A stretch of DNA of 64,000 bases. Origin: Acidisoma sp965199065. Lineage in GTDB: Bacteria; Pseudomonadota; Alphaproteobacteria; Acetobacterales; Acetobacteraceae. This document shows, piece by piece, positions 55,228-63,451 of this stretch. Where the stretch lies: NCBI RefSeq assembly GCF_965199065.1, contig NZ_CBDAQN010000001.1, positions 1,054,001 to 1,118,000 of the forward strand, given 5' to 3'. The first letter of the stretch is position 1; each line of letters starts with the position of its first letter. A program made the position numbers and the translations under genes. The notes under the pieces were generated by a model that saw nothing but the letters and a program-made list of their open reading frames with translations, was not told the origin of the DNA and ran no database searches.

Positions 55228-56304
55228 GTGGCAACGCAGCCTTACGTCAGGCCTCCGACGATCCATGACGTGGCACGGGTCGCCAAGCTCTCCAAGTCCA
55301 CGGTGTCCAACGTCATCCGAAATGCCGTCGGCGTGCACCCTGCGACGCGGGAGCGCGTTCAGGCGGCCATCGTCGAGTTGGATTATCAAACGAACATTGT
55401 CGCCCGCCAGCTCGTGCAGCAGAGGACGTCGATACTCGGCATCGTCATCGGCGACCTTGCCGATCCTTTCCAGGCCGAAATAGCCAAGTTGATCGGCGGC
55501 TTCACCGCAGCACTCAGCTATCAGGTGATGTTCTGCAACGCGCCCTCGGATGGCAACCCCGAGGCCGAGGGCATCCGCCGCATGTTGGAGCACCGGGTTG
55601 CCGGCTTGCTGTTTCTCTCCTGCCGGGCCGCCGCCGAGCAGGCGCGCCATCTCATCGGCAGTCGCGTGCCGTCGGTGTTCGTCTGCTGCAGCGCCGGCTG
55701 GGGCGATGTCGTTTCGATCGACGAACGCGCCGGCGCCCTGACCGCGATCTCCCACCTGATCGTGGAAGGTCATCGCGCCATCTGGCACCTCGCCGACGCG
55801 CCGTCCGACAGCCGCTATGCCTGCGACCGCGAGCTTGGCTATGCCGATGCGATGTTGGCTGCCGGGCTCCAGCCGAGAACGCTGTGCATCAGCCGCGACG
55901 GAGAGACGGCGACGATCGGGGGCGTCGCCATGCCGATTGCCGATGTCCTGCTGGGGGACGAGCGCCCGACCGCCGTCTTTGCCGTCAACGACATGCGGGC
56001 ATTGCAGATCATGCAAATAGCCGAGCGGCTCGGCCTCGGCGTTCCGGACAAGCTGTCGGTTCTGGGCTTCGACGATGCGGGCAGTGCGGGGCACGGCCGC
56101 ATGGAGCTTTCGACTATCGCCCAGCCAAAGGAGCAGCTCGCGCAACTGGCGGTCGATACCCTTGTCCGCAGGATAGCCGGAGGCGCGGGAACGGAACCGG
56201 CCCGCCACCTCCTCGGGTTTCAGCTCATGCTTCGCCGCTCGACCGCCACACACCATCAGGCAACAGAGCGTCTGGAGAGCTTTCCGGCGCTGCTCTCCGC
56301 CTGA
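55228..56304 (+). CDS. LacI-family transcriptional regulator
   Basis: 358 residues. N-terminal LacI helix-turn-helix (TIHDVARVAKLSKSTVSNVIRNAVGVHPATRERVQAAI, about 10-48), hinge (LDYQTNIVARQLVQQRT) and a periplasmic-binding-protein-like effector domain (ILGIVIGDLADPFQAEI to GFDDAGSA). Effector unknown. No sugar transporter operon is adjacent. GTG 55228 has AAGAAGG at 7 bases. The 3' end overlaps the convergent Mug-type gene by 80 bases. Confidence 0.93.
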   Translation: MATQPYVRPPTIHDVARVAKLSKSTVSNVIRNAVGVHPATRERVQAAIVELDYQTNIVARQLVQQRTSILGIVIGDLADPFQAEIAKLIGGFTAALSYQVMFCNAPSDGNPEAEGIRRMLEHRVAGLLFLSCRAAAEQARHLIGSRVPSVFVCCSAGWGDVVSIDERAGALTAISHLIVEGHRAIWHLADAPSDSRYACDRELGYADAMLAAGLQPRTLCISRDGETATIGGVAMPIADVLLGDERPTAVFAVNDMRALQIMQIAERLGLGVPDKLSVLGFDDAGSAGHGRMELSTIAQPKEQLAQLAVDTLVRRIAGGAGTEPARHLLGFQLMLRRSTATHHQATERLESFPALLSA

Positions 56305-56869
56305 CGGTTTGCGCCCGCCACGATAACACCAAGGATGCCAATGCCCGCCATGGCATCGGGTCCCAGGCCCGGCAGGCAAGCCCCGAAGTCGACGGCAGCA
56401 CAAGGACCGGCGGCATACCGGCCGGCTGCAAATCAGGCGGCAGCGGCCCATAGGGGATGCGCCCCGTTGGCAACCCCAGGTATTCCGCCGCCGCTCGCTT
56501 GCTGTTGAAGGCGAGCAGGCGCGGGCGGTAGCGCCGCATCGCTGCCGCCAGCCGCGCCCGGTCGAAGCCTTCGCGAGGCAAGGCCTCATCCTGACCCGAG
56601 GCGCTCTTGCAGACATCGGTCAGGCCGATACCGAGGTCTGGCAGACGCGGAAACTCCTCCGGCCGAAAGCGGTGCGGGGTCAGTCCCGTCTCCGCCAGCA
56701 CGCTCCAGAAGCGGTTGCCGGGATTGGCGTAATATGCGCCGCGCGCGGCGGAAATAGCGCCGGCCGCCGTGCCACAGATGACGAGGTCCAGTCCGGGCCG
56801 CAGCAGGTCGGGCAGGATGTCGGGTGCAGGTGCCAGTGCAGGGAAAGCAGGGCTCAGACAGTCGCTCAT
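56225..56869 (-). CDS. Mismatch-specific (Mug/TDG-like) DNA glycosylase
   Basis: About 214 residues. Removes uracil or thymine opposite guanine. Motifs: LVICGTAAGAISAARGAYYANPGNRFWSVLAETGLTP, GIGLTDVCKSASGQDEAL and VLPSTSGLA. The active-site motif is GTAAG rather than the E. coli GINPG; this variant occurs in a Mug subgroup. ATG 56869 begins MSDCLSPAF; the frame is open further upstream. The Ser/Arg-rich C-terminus runs into the LacI gene on the other strand. Confidence 0.85.
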   Translation of the reverse strand: MSDCLSPAFPALAPAPDILPDLLRPGLDLVICGTAAGAISAARGAYYANPGNRFWSVLAETGLTPHRFRPEEFPRLPDLGIGLTDVCKSASGQDEALPREGFDRARLAAAMRRYRPRLLAFNSKRAAAEYLGLPTGRIPYGPLPPDLQPAGMPPVLVLPSTSGLACRAWDPMPWRALASLVLSWRAQTVRRRAAPESSPDALLPDGVWRSSGEA

Positions 56870-56978
56870 CGGCTCATAGTAGCGCGGGCAAAACGCTCCG
56901 CCACCCTCCCTCGTCCTCCTTGGCATCAGGCCCGTGCGTGCCACCTCTGCCTGAAGATCGATGGTAAGGAACACCGCC

Positions 56979-57776
56979 ATGGAATGCCGCCTCGACAAGC
57001 AGGTTGCGATCGTGACCGGAGCCAGTTCCGGCCTCGGCTACGCCTGCGCCGAACAGCTCGCCGACGCCGGGGCCGCTGTCGTCATCAACTACCACTCGCA
57101 ACCCAAGCCGGCAGAAGAGCTGGCGAGCCGGATCAAGGCTGCCGGAGGCCGCGCGATTACCGTCGGCGCCGACGTTTCGCAGGAGGCCGACGTCGCCAGC
57201 CTCTTCGCGAAGACGCTGGAGGCTTTCGGCGGCGTGGATATCCTCGTCGCCAACTCCGGCATGCAGAAGGATGCGCCACTGACGGCGATGACGCTCGATC
57301 AGTGGGAGGCCGTGCTGAAGGTCAACCTGACGGGCCAGTTCCTTTGCGTCCAGACGGCTGTGCGGCAGTTCGAGGCCCAGGGGGATCGTGGCGTTTCGCG
57401 CGCGCGGGGCAAAATCATCTGCATGAGTTCGGTTCATCAGGTCATCCCCTGGGCGGGGCACGTGAACTACGCTGCCTCCAAGGGCGGCATCATGATGATG
57501 ATGCAGACGATCGCTCAGGAAGTCGCGGAGAAGGGCATCCGGGTCAACGCAATCGCACCCGGCGCCATCCGCACCGCCATCAACGCGAGCGAGACCGAGG
57601 GCGAGAAAGGTGCGGCATTGCTGAAGCTCATCCCCTACGGCCGGATCGGCGTCGCCGAGGATGTGGGAAAAGCCGCTGTATGGCTCGCCTCCGACCAGTC
57701 CGACTACGTCGTCGGCACGACGATCTTCGTCGATGGCGGCATGACGCTCTACCCGGAATTCCGCGGCAACGGTTGA
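56979..57776 (+). CDS. Short-chain dehydrogenase, glucose 1-dehydrogenase-like
   Basis: 265 residues. Classical SDR: cofactor motif TGASSGLG (about 13-20), NSG, and catalytic Ser-Tyr-Lys in SSVHQVIPWAGHVNYAASKGG. The SSVHxxIPW text and GIRVNAIAPGAIRTAINA match Bacillus-type glucose 1-dehydrogenase. ATG 56979 is preferred (AAGGAA upstream) over ATG 56961. The end overlaps convergent thiE by 28 bases. Confidence 0.88.
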   Translation: MECRLDKQVAIVTGASSGLGYACAEQLADAGAAVVINYHSQPKPAEELASRIKAAGGRAITVGADVSQEADVASLFAKTLEAFGGVDILVANSGMQKDAPLTAMTLDQWEAVLKVNLTGQFLCVQTAVRQFEAQGDRGVSRARGKIICMSSVHQVIPWAGHVNYAASKGGIMMMMQTIAQEVAEKGIRVNAIAPGAIRTAINASETEGEKGAALLKLIPYGRIGVAEDVGKAAVWLASDQSDYVVGTTIFVDGGMTLYPEFRGNG

Positions 57777-58402
57777 CGGCCCTGCTGGCTTGCCGGAATT
57801 CGCCACGGCTGCGTTGACGCGACCCATTCTCGCGCGCGGGCCTCGGGATCGGCGTTCCGCAGCACGTCGGTGACGACGGCGGCGCTGTCGGCGCCAGCCT
57901 GCAGCACCTCCCGGCCCCGATCTGGTGTGAGGCCGCCGATGGCGACCAGCGGCGTGTCGCCCACATGCTGCTTCCAGTCGCCCACGCGGGAAACGCCTTG
58001 CGGCGCCCAGGCCATCGCCTTGAGGATGGTGGGATAAACCGGCCCCAGCGCCACGTAGTCGGGCGCGACGGACAGCGCGCGATCCAGTTCCGCCTCGTCA
58101 TGCGTGCTGACACCGAGCCGCAGCCCGTGGCGGCGGATGGCGGCGACATCGGCGCCGTCGAGATCCTCCTGGCCGAGATGAACGAAGTCGCAGCGCTCAT
58201 CGATGGCGATCTGCCAGTAGTCGTTGACGATGAGTTGCGCCCCGGCAGCGGCGCAGAGATCGCGGGCGGTGGCGATGTCGCTTCGCACCAGAGCCTCCGG
58301 CTGGTCCTTGATGCGTAGCTGCACCAGCCGCACGCCTTGAGGCAGCAGGCGGGGCAGCCAGCTTGCCCGGTCGACGATCAGATAGAACGGATCGAGCCGC
58401 AT
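57749..58402 (-). CDS. thiE: Thiamine-phosphate synthase
   Basis: 217 residues, TIM barrel. Joins the pyrimidine and thiazole halves of thiamine. Motifs: LVQLRIKDQP, LIVNDYWQIA, DFVHLGQEDL, LGVSTHDEAE, DYVALGPVYPT and VAIGGLTPDR. Last gene of thiOSGE, coupled to thiG by an ATGA overlap. The C-terminal 25 residues extend past the usual end and overlap the SDR gene. Confidence 0.95.
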   Translation of the reverse strand: MRLDPFYLIVDRASWLPRLLPQGVRLVQLRIKDQPEALVRSDIATARDLCAAAGAQLIVNDYWQIAIDERCDFVHLGQEDLDGADVAAIRRHGLRLGVSTHDEAELDRALSVAPDYVALGPVYPTILKAMAWAPQGVSRVGDWKQHVGDTPLVAIGGLTPDRGREVLQAGADSAAVVTDVLRNADPEARAREWVASTQPWRIPASQQGRQPLPRNSG

Positions 58403-59169
58403 CAGAGGAAGGCCTGCCCGAGCAGGGGCGTGGAAGGCACCGCCATGTCACGCGGCAGCATGGGTTCGGCGAGGAACGCCTCGCGCCCCGCCTCAATCGC
58501 GTGAGCGAAGGCTGCCGCCATTCTGGCCGGCTCGCCTGCCCGGGCGACCGCGGTGTTGAGCAGGATGCCGTCATAGCCGAGTTCCATGGCCTGAGCCGCC
58601 TGCGAGGGCAGGCCGATACCCGCATCGACCACCAGCGGCACATCCGGGAAATGCGCCCGCATCGCGCGCAGCCCGTAGAGGTTGTTGAGCCCGCGCCCGG
58701 ACCCGATCGGCGCGCCCCACGGCATCAGAACGCGGCATCCGGCATCGAGCAGGCGCTCGCCGACCACGAGGTCCTCGGTCGTGTAGGGGAAGACCTCGAA
58801 GCCATCCGCCGAGAGGCTGCGGGCCGCTTCGACGAGGCCGAAGACGTCGGGTTGCAGCGTGTCGTGGTTGCCGATGACCTCGAGCTTAATCCAGTTCGTC
58901 GCGAACACCTCGCGCGCCATCTGCGCCGTGGTGATCGCCTCGCGCGCGGAGTGGCAGCCGGCGGTGTTCGGCAACACGCGCACACCCAGTTCGCGGATGA
59001 GCGACCAGAACGCCTGGCCGGCGCGCTCCATGCCAGACTCGCGGCGTAGCGAGACGGTGACGACCTCGGCCCCTGAACGGCGGACGGCGTCGGCGAGGAT
59101 GGCCGGCGAGGGATACTGCGCCGTGCCCAGCAGCAGGCGCGAGGAGAGGGTGACGCCATACACTTCCAT
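58402..59169 (-). CDS. thiG: Thiazole synthase
   Basis: 255 residues. Makes the thiazole phosphate from deoxyxylulose phosphate, the ThiS thiocarboxylate and dehydroglycine. Schiff-base Lys in NWIKLEVIGN; also PNTAGCHSA, VLMPWGAPIGSGRG and VVDAGIGLPSQAAQAMELGYDGILLNTA. Starts 1 base after thiS. Confidence 0.96.
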   Translation of the reverse strand: MEVYGVTLSSRLLLGTAQYPSPAILADAVRRSGAEVVTVSLRRESGMERAGQAFWSLIRELGVRVLPNTAGCHSAREAITTAQMAREVFATNWIKLEVIGNHDTLQPDVFGLVEAARSLSADGFEVFPYTTEDLVVGERLLDAGCRVLMPWGAPIGSGRGLNNLYGLRAMRAHFPDVPLVVDAGIGLPSQAAQAMELGYDGILLNTAVARAGEPARMAAAFAHAIEAGREAFLAEPMLPRDMAVPSTPLLGQAFL

Positions 59170-59170
59170 C

Positions 59171-59368
59171 TCAGCCTCCCCGCATTGGCGCGAGCAGTTC
59201 CAGCCGGTCGCCCTCGGCCAGCATCAGCGACGGCCGGCTGCGCGCCGGGGCGAAGTCTCCGTTGACAGCGGTGGCTACCACGGCGCCGCCGTAGCCCAGC
59301 TCATCGAGCGCGTCGGCGAGGCTCGGCCCCGCGATCTCACGCGGTTCGTTGTTGACGAGGATTTTCAT
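59171..59368 (-). CDS. thiS: Sulfur carrier protein ThiS
   Basis: 65 residues, ubiquitin-like fold ending in the required Gly-Gly (MRGG), which is thiocarboxylated and gives sulfur to the thiazole. It overlaps thiO by 32 bases. Confidence 0.95.
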   Translation of the reverse strand: MKILVNNEPREIAGPSLADALDELGYGGAVVATAVNGDFAPARSRPSLMLAEGDRLELLAPMRGG

Positions 59369-60347
59369 CCATCACCTCCGGATATTGTATGCCGTGCAGC
59401 AGCACGTCGGCGGCGCGGCGGGCGAGGGCAGGCGACAGCAGGAAGCCGTGCCGGAACAGGCCGTTGACCGACAGCCCGCTGCCATCGACGCGGATGCGCG
59501 GCAGGTTGTCGGGGAAGGCGGGGCGGGCATCGGCGCCCATCTCCAGGATCTCGGCCTCGGCGAAGGCCGGATGCAGCGTGTAGGCGGCGCTGAGCAGTTC
59601 GACGACGGAGCGTGCCGTCACCCGGTGCCGCTCGCCGCTTTCGACCATGGTCGCGCCGACCATGAAGACGCCCTCGCCGCGCGGCACGACATAGAGGGGA
59701 AAGCGAGGGTGCAGCAGCCGCACGGGGCGGGACAGGCTGATGGCGGGGCAGCGGAGGATGAGCATCTCGCCCTTGACCCCGCGCAGATCCGGCAGGCGGT
59801 CGGTGCCCGCCAACCCGCGGCAGTCGGCGATGAGATCGCGGCTCGGCGCCGCCAGGTCGACCGTCTCACCGAAGCGGATGGCGACGCCGCGCCCCGCCAG
59901 CGTTTCGGCCAGCGTCGTCAGCGCCCGCCGAGGGTCCAGATGCGCCTCGCGCGGGAAGAAAAGCCCCTGGCGGAAGCGGCCCGCGAGGTCGGGCTCGAGC
60001 GCCGCGATGCCGTCCGCATCGAGACGCTCATGCTCCGTGGTGCGGCGGGCGAAGCGTTCGAGGTCCGGCGCGTCGCGCGCGGGTGCGAGCACAAGGCTGC
60101 CGCGCTGCACCGTGCCGGGGTAGTTTCGCGGCCAGTAGTCCAGCGCTTCCTGGCCCAGCCGCGTTACCAGCGGCTCGGCGCTTTCGGCTTCGCACCAGGG
60201 GGCGAGCATACCGCCGGCGTAGCGCGAACACGCGCCGGCGCCGAGGCTTGCACTACGGTCGACGACGGTGACCTCAGCGCCCCCCTCCGACAGAGCGAGG
60301 GCGGTGGTGAGCCCGGCGATGCCGGCGCCGACGACGGTGACGCGCAT
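59337..60347 (-). CDS. thiO: Glycine oxidase ThiO
   Basis: 336 residues. FAD enzyme (VTVVGAGIAGLTTALALSEGGAEVTVVDR) of the D-amino-acid oxidase fold, oxidising glycine to dehydroglycine for ThiG. Motifs CSRYAGGMLAPWCEAE and RHGFLLSPALA near the end. First gene of the operon, 68 bases after the TPP riboswitch. Confidence 0.94.
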   Translation of the reverse strand: MRVTVVGAGIAGLTTALALSEGGAEVTVVDRSASLGAGACSRYAGGMLAPWCEAESAEPLVTRLGQEALDYWPRNYPGTVQRGSLVLAPARDAPDLERFARRTTEHERLDADGIAALEPDLAGRFRQGLFFPREAHLDPRRALTTLAETLAGRGVAIRFGETVDLAAPSRDLIADCRGLAGTDRLPDLRGVKGEMLILRCPAISLSRPVRLLHPRFPLYVVPRGEGVFMVGATMVESGERHRVTARSVVELLSAAYTLHPAFAEAEILEMGADARPAFPDNLPRIRVDGSGLSVNGLFRHGFLLSPALARRAADVLLHGIQYPEVMDENPRQQRTA

Positions 60348-60415
60348 GTCTTGCCTCACGCTTCGGTCGGGCGGCGGAGGGGGGTGGACCGGCACGGACG
60401 GGTGCGGGGGTTCGT

Positions 60416-60520
60416 TCCATCCCTTCGCCAGCATGACCTGGATCAGGTTGTAAGGGTCGCCGGGATGCGGTGTTCCGCGCTCCGGCCTCTCAGCCCCTTC
60501 TCGGGGCTCCCCTTGGTGCT
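60416..60520 (-). promoter_or_regulatory. TPP riboswitch
   Basis: Read on the minus strand: the left part GGGGAGCCCCGAGAAGGGG then CTGAGAGG, later GACCCTTACAACCTGATC, then AGGTCATGCTGGCGAAGGGA. These are the conserved THI-box elements (CUGAGA, ACCC, ACCUGAUC, the GCGNAGGGA end). It precedes thiO and should reduce expression of thiOSGE when thiamine pyrophosphate is plentiful. Confidence 0.95.
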
Positions 60521-60639
60521 TTCCGTGTAGTCCTGGCGGCGCGCCGGGTCAAAACAGCGTATCGTGACCCGAAGGTTATCCCCAGTCTCCACAGGCGCCG
60601 GCTGCTGAACCCGGAAGCCTCCTGGGTCTATGATGCGGC

Positions 60640-62136
60640 ATGAACAACATCGACTCGCCGCTCCTCGGGCTCAGCCAACGCCTTCCGCCCGCCAACCTCC
60701 AAGCCGAACAGGCCCTCCTCGGCGCGCTTCTCGCCAACAACAAGGCCTACGAGCGGGTTTCGGAGTTCCTCGCGCCCGAGCACTTCGCCGACCCCATCCA
60801 CGGGCGCATCTTCCAGGCGATCTCCCGCCGCATCGAGGCCGGGCAACTCGCCGACGCCGTCACCCTGAGGGCCGAATTCGAGCATTCGGGCGTGCTGGCG
60901 GAGGTCGGCGGCACCGCCTATCTCGCCCAACTCCTCACCGCCATGATCGGCATCATCAATGCCGGCGACTATGGCGTCACCGTGCATGACGCCTGGCTCC
61001 GCCGCCAGCTCATCGATGTCGGCGAGACGCTCGTCAATCGCGCCTTCGGGGCCGATGCGGAGCTCGACGGCCGCCAGCAGATGGAGGCCGCCGAGCAGCA
61101 GCTTTTCGATCTCGCGACCAGAGGCGGGTCCGAGGGCGGCTTCATCACCTTCGAGAAGGCGCTGGGGCAGGCGATCGACAGCGCCGAGCGCGCCTTCCAG
61201 CGTTCCGGCAGCGTCTCGGGCTTGTCGACGGGCTTGCGTGACCTCGATGCCAAGACCGGCGGGATGCATGGCTCCGACCTGCTCATCCTTGCTGGCCGCC
61301 CAGGCATGGGGAAGACGGCGCTCGCCACCAAGATCGCCTTCGGTGCGGCGCGCGCGATCCAGGCCGAGGCGCGCAAGGCCGGCGGCCCCAATGCCATCCC
61401 GAAGGACACCGTCGCGATCTTCTCGCTCGAGATGAGCTCCGAGCAGCTTGCCTCGCGTCTGCTGGCGGAGGAGGCGCGGATCAGCGGCGACCGCATCCGG
61501 CGCGGCGACATCGGCCCGCGCGACTTCGACCGGTTCGTGGCTGTCAGCCGGGACATCGCCAGCCTGCCGCTGGAGATCGACGACACGCCGGCCATCACGC
61601 TGTCGGCGCTCCGCACCCGTTGCCGCCGGCTGAAGCGCAGCAAGGGCCTGGGGCTCGTGGTGATCGACTACCTGCAGCTCATGCGGCCGGCGGCGGGCAC
61701 CCGCCCGGAGAGCCGCGTGCTGGAAATCAGCATGATCACCCAGGGGCTGAAGGCGCTGGCCAAGGAGCTGTCCGTGCCCGTCATGGCGCTCTCCCAGCTC
61801 AGCCGCGCGGTCGAGAGCCGTGAGGACAAGCGCCCACAGCTCTCTGATTTGCGCGAGTCCGGGTCGATCGAGCAGGATGCGGATGCGGTGATGTTCATCT
61901 ACCGCGACGAATACTACCTCGCCCAACGCGCGCCCAAGCAGATGGGCTACGACAGCGAGGACAAGTTTCAGACGGCGCTGGAGAAGTGGCAGCAGGATAT
62001 GGAGCGCGTGCACAACAAGGCCGAACTATACCTCGCCAAGCAGCGCCATGGACCAACCGGCAAGATCGATCTCTTCTTCGAGGCCGAGTTCACGCGCTTC
62101 GCCGACCTCGACCAGGATCACGACGATCATCATTGA
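60640..62136 (+). CDS. dnaB: Replicative DNA helicase
   Basis: 498 residues. N-terminal primase-binding domain about 18-120 (NLQAEQALLGALL), then the RecA-like domain: Walker A AGRPGMGKTALA (about 217-228), SLEMSSEQLASRL, Walker B LVVIDYLQLM, QLSRAVESREDKRPQLSDLRESGSIEQDAD and AKQRHGPTG. Unwinds DNA at the fork. Its stop is followed directly by the remains of an amine oxidase gene. Confidence 0.97.
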   Translation: MNNIDSPLLGLSQRLPPANLQAEQALLGALLANNKAYERVSEFLAPEHFADPIHGRIFQAISRRIEAGQLADAVTLRAEFEHSGVLAEVGGTAYLAQLLTAMIGIINAGDYGVTVHDAWLRRQLIDVGETLVNRAFGADAELDGRQQMEAAEQQLFDLATRGGSEGGFITFEKALGQAIDSAERAFQRSGSVSGLSTGLRDLDAKTGGMHGSDLLILAGRPGMGKTALATKIAFGAARAIQAEARKAGGPNAIPKDTVAIFSLEMSSEQLASRLLAEEARISGDRIRRGDIGPRDFDRFVAVSRDIASLPLEIDDTPAITLSALRTRCRRLKRSKGLGLVVIDYLQLMRPAAGTRPESRVLEISMITQGLKALAKELSVPVMALSQLSRAVESREDKRPQLSDLRESGSIEQDADAVMFIYRDEYYLAQRAPKQMGYDSEDKFQTALEKWQQDMERVHNKAELYLAKQRHGPTGKIDLFFEAEFTRFADLDQDHDDHH

Positions 62137-63429
62137 AGCGGGCACCACTGATTTCGACGTCGTCATCGTCGGCGCGGGCGCCGCGGGCCTTGCGGCGGCG
62201 GTAGCCCTGCGCACGGCGGGGCGCAGCACGCTTCTGCTCGAAGCGTCCGAGGCCCCCGGCGGCCGCGCGCGGACATCCACTCCCCCGGCGCTCGGCGGCG
62301 CCTGGATCGACGAGGGCGCGGCCTGGCTGCACATGGCCGAGCACAATCCGCTCGTGCCGATGGCCGAGCGCGCCGGCCACAAATTGCGCGAGGCCTTCCG
62401 CAGCGCATCCCGCATGGTCGTCGGCGACCGGCTCGCGACCGCCTCCGAGCAGGCGGACTACGAGGAGGCCGAGGAAGCGTGGTTCGAGGCCGTCATGCGC
62501 CATCCCGCCGAGCCCGACGTCGATCTCGCCACCGCCACGGGAGCCTTCCGGCACCAGAACCCCTGGGCGGCGACCATCGAGTCCTGGCACGCAAGCCTCA
62601 TCGACGCCGTCGACGCGCCCGACCTCAGCCTCGTGGACTTTCGCCTCAACCAGCTGGACGGCGCGAACCTCATCGCCGAGCGTGGGTTCGGCCGCCTGTT
62701 GCGGGATCTGCTGGAGGCCGAGCGGGACCCATCCGCTGTCGCTGCCCCGCGCAACGAATCGCCTGGGGCGGTTCGGAGGTGAGGGTCGAGACACCTCAGG
62801 GAACCATCAGCGCCGCATCAGTCATCGTCACCGTCTCGACCGGCGTTCTGGGTGCGGGATCGATCGTCTTCGACCCGCCCTTGCCAGCGGATACCGCGGA
62901 CGCGATTGCCAACCTGCCGATGGGATTGCTGAGCAAGGTGGTGCTGCGCGCACGAGGGGCGGACCGTCTCGGCATGACGGAGCCAACCCACGCCTTCCGC
63001 CGGCTGGACCGCCTTGGCGACCCGTTCATGAGCTTCATCGCCTGGCCGCGCGACACGGATCACGCCATCGCCTTTGTCGGCGGCGGCGCGGCCTGGGAAG
63101 TGGCGCCCGATCCGCGCGCGGCGCTCGATCTGGCGCGGTCGCAGTGGCGCGCGATGTTCGGAGCTAAGGCAGACGGCATCTTCGCCGAGGGCGGGTTCAC
63201 CACCGACTGGGGCACCGACCCGCATCATCTCGGCGCCTACAGCTACGCCCGACCCGGTGGCGCGGGAGCGCGCGAAGTTTTGGGCCGCCCGATAGCCGGT
63301 GGCCGGCTCATTTTCGCGGGCGAGGCCTGCCGCACCGACGGCATGGCGGGAACGGTCGGCGGCGCGGTGCTGGACGGACGGCGCGCGGCGGCGCTCGTGA
63401 TCGGGGAGAAGGATCGCCGCCATCATTGA
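62126..63429 (+). pseudogene. Flavin amine oxidase (monoamine-oxidase-like), frameshifted
   Basis: Sequence resembles an FAD amine oxidase but is not one open frame. The N-terminal part (DFDVVIVGAGAAGLAAAVALRTAG, LLLEASEAPGGRART, GAWIDEGAAWLH, then GFGRLLRDLLEAE) is in one frame and ends at 62782. The C-terminal part (QRIAWGGSEVRV, VIVTVSTGVLGAGSI, LIFAGEACRTDGMAGTVGGAV) is in another frame, as if one base were lost between about 62730 and 62755. No ATG, GTG or TTG lies in frame between the dnaB stop and the FAD motif; only ATC/ATT codons or an ATG inside dnaB. Either a pseudogene or a sequencing error. Confidence 0.8.
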
Positions 63430-63451
63430 ACCCTTCGCCACCGGCGGCTCG

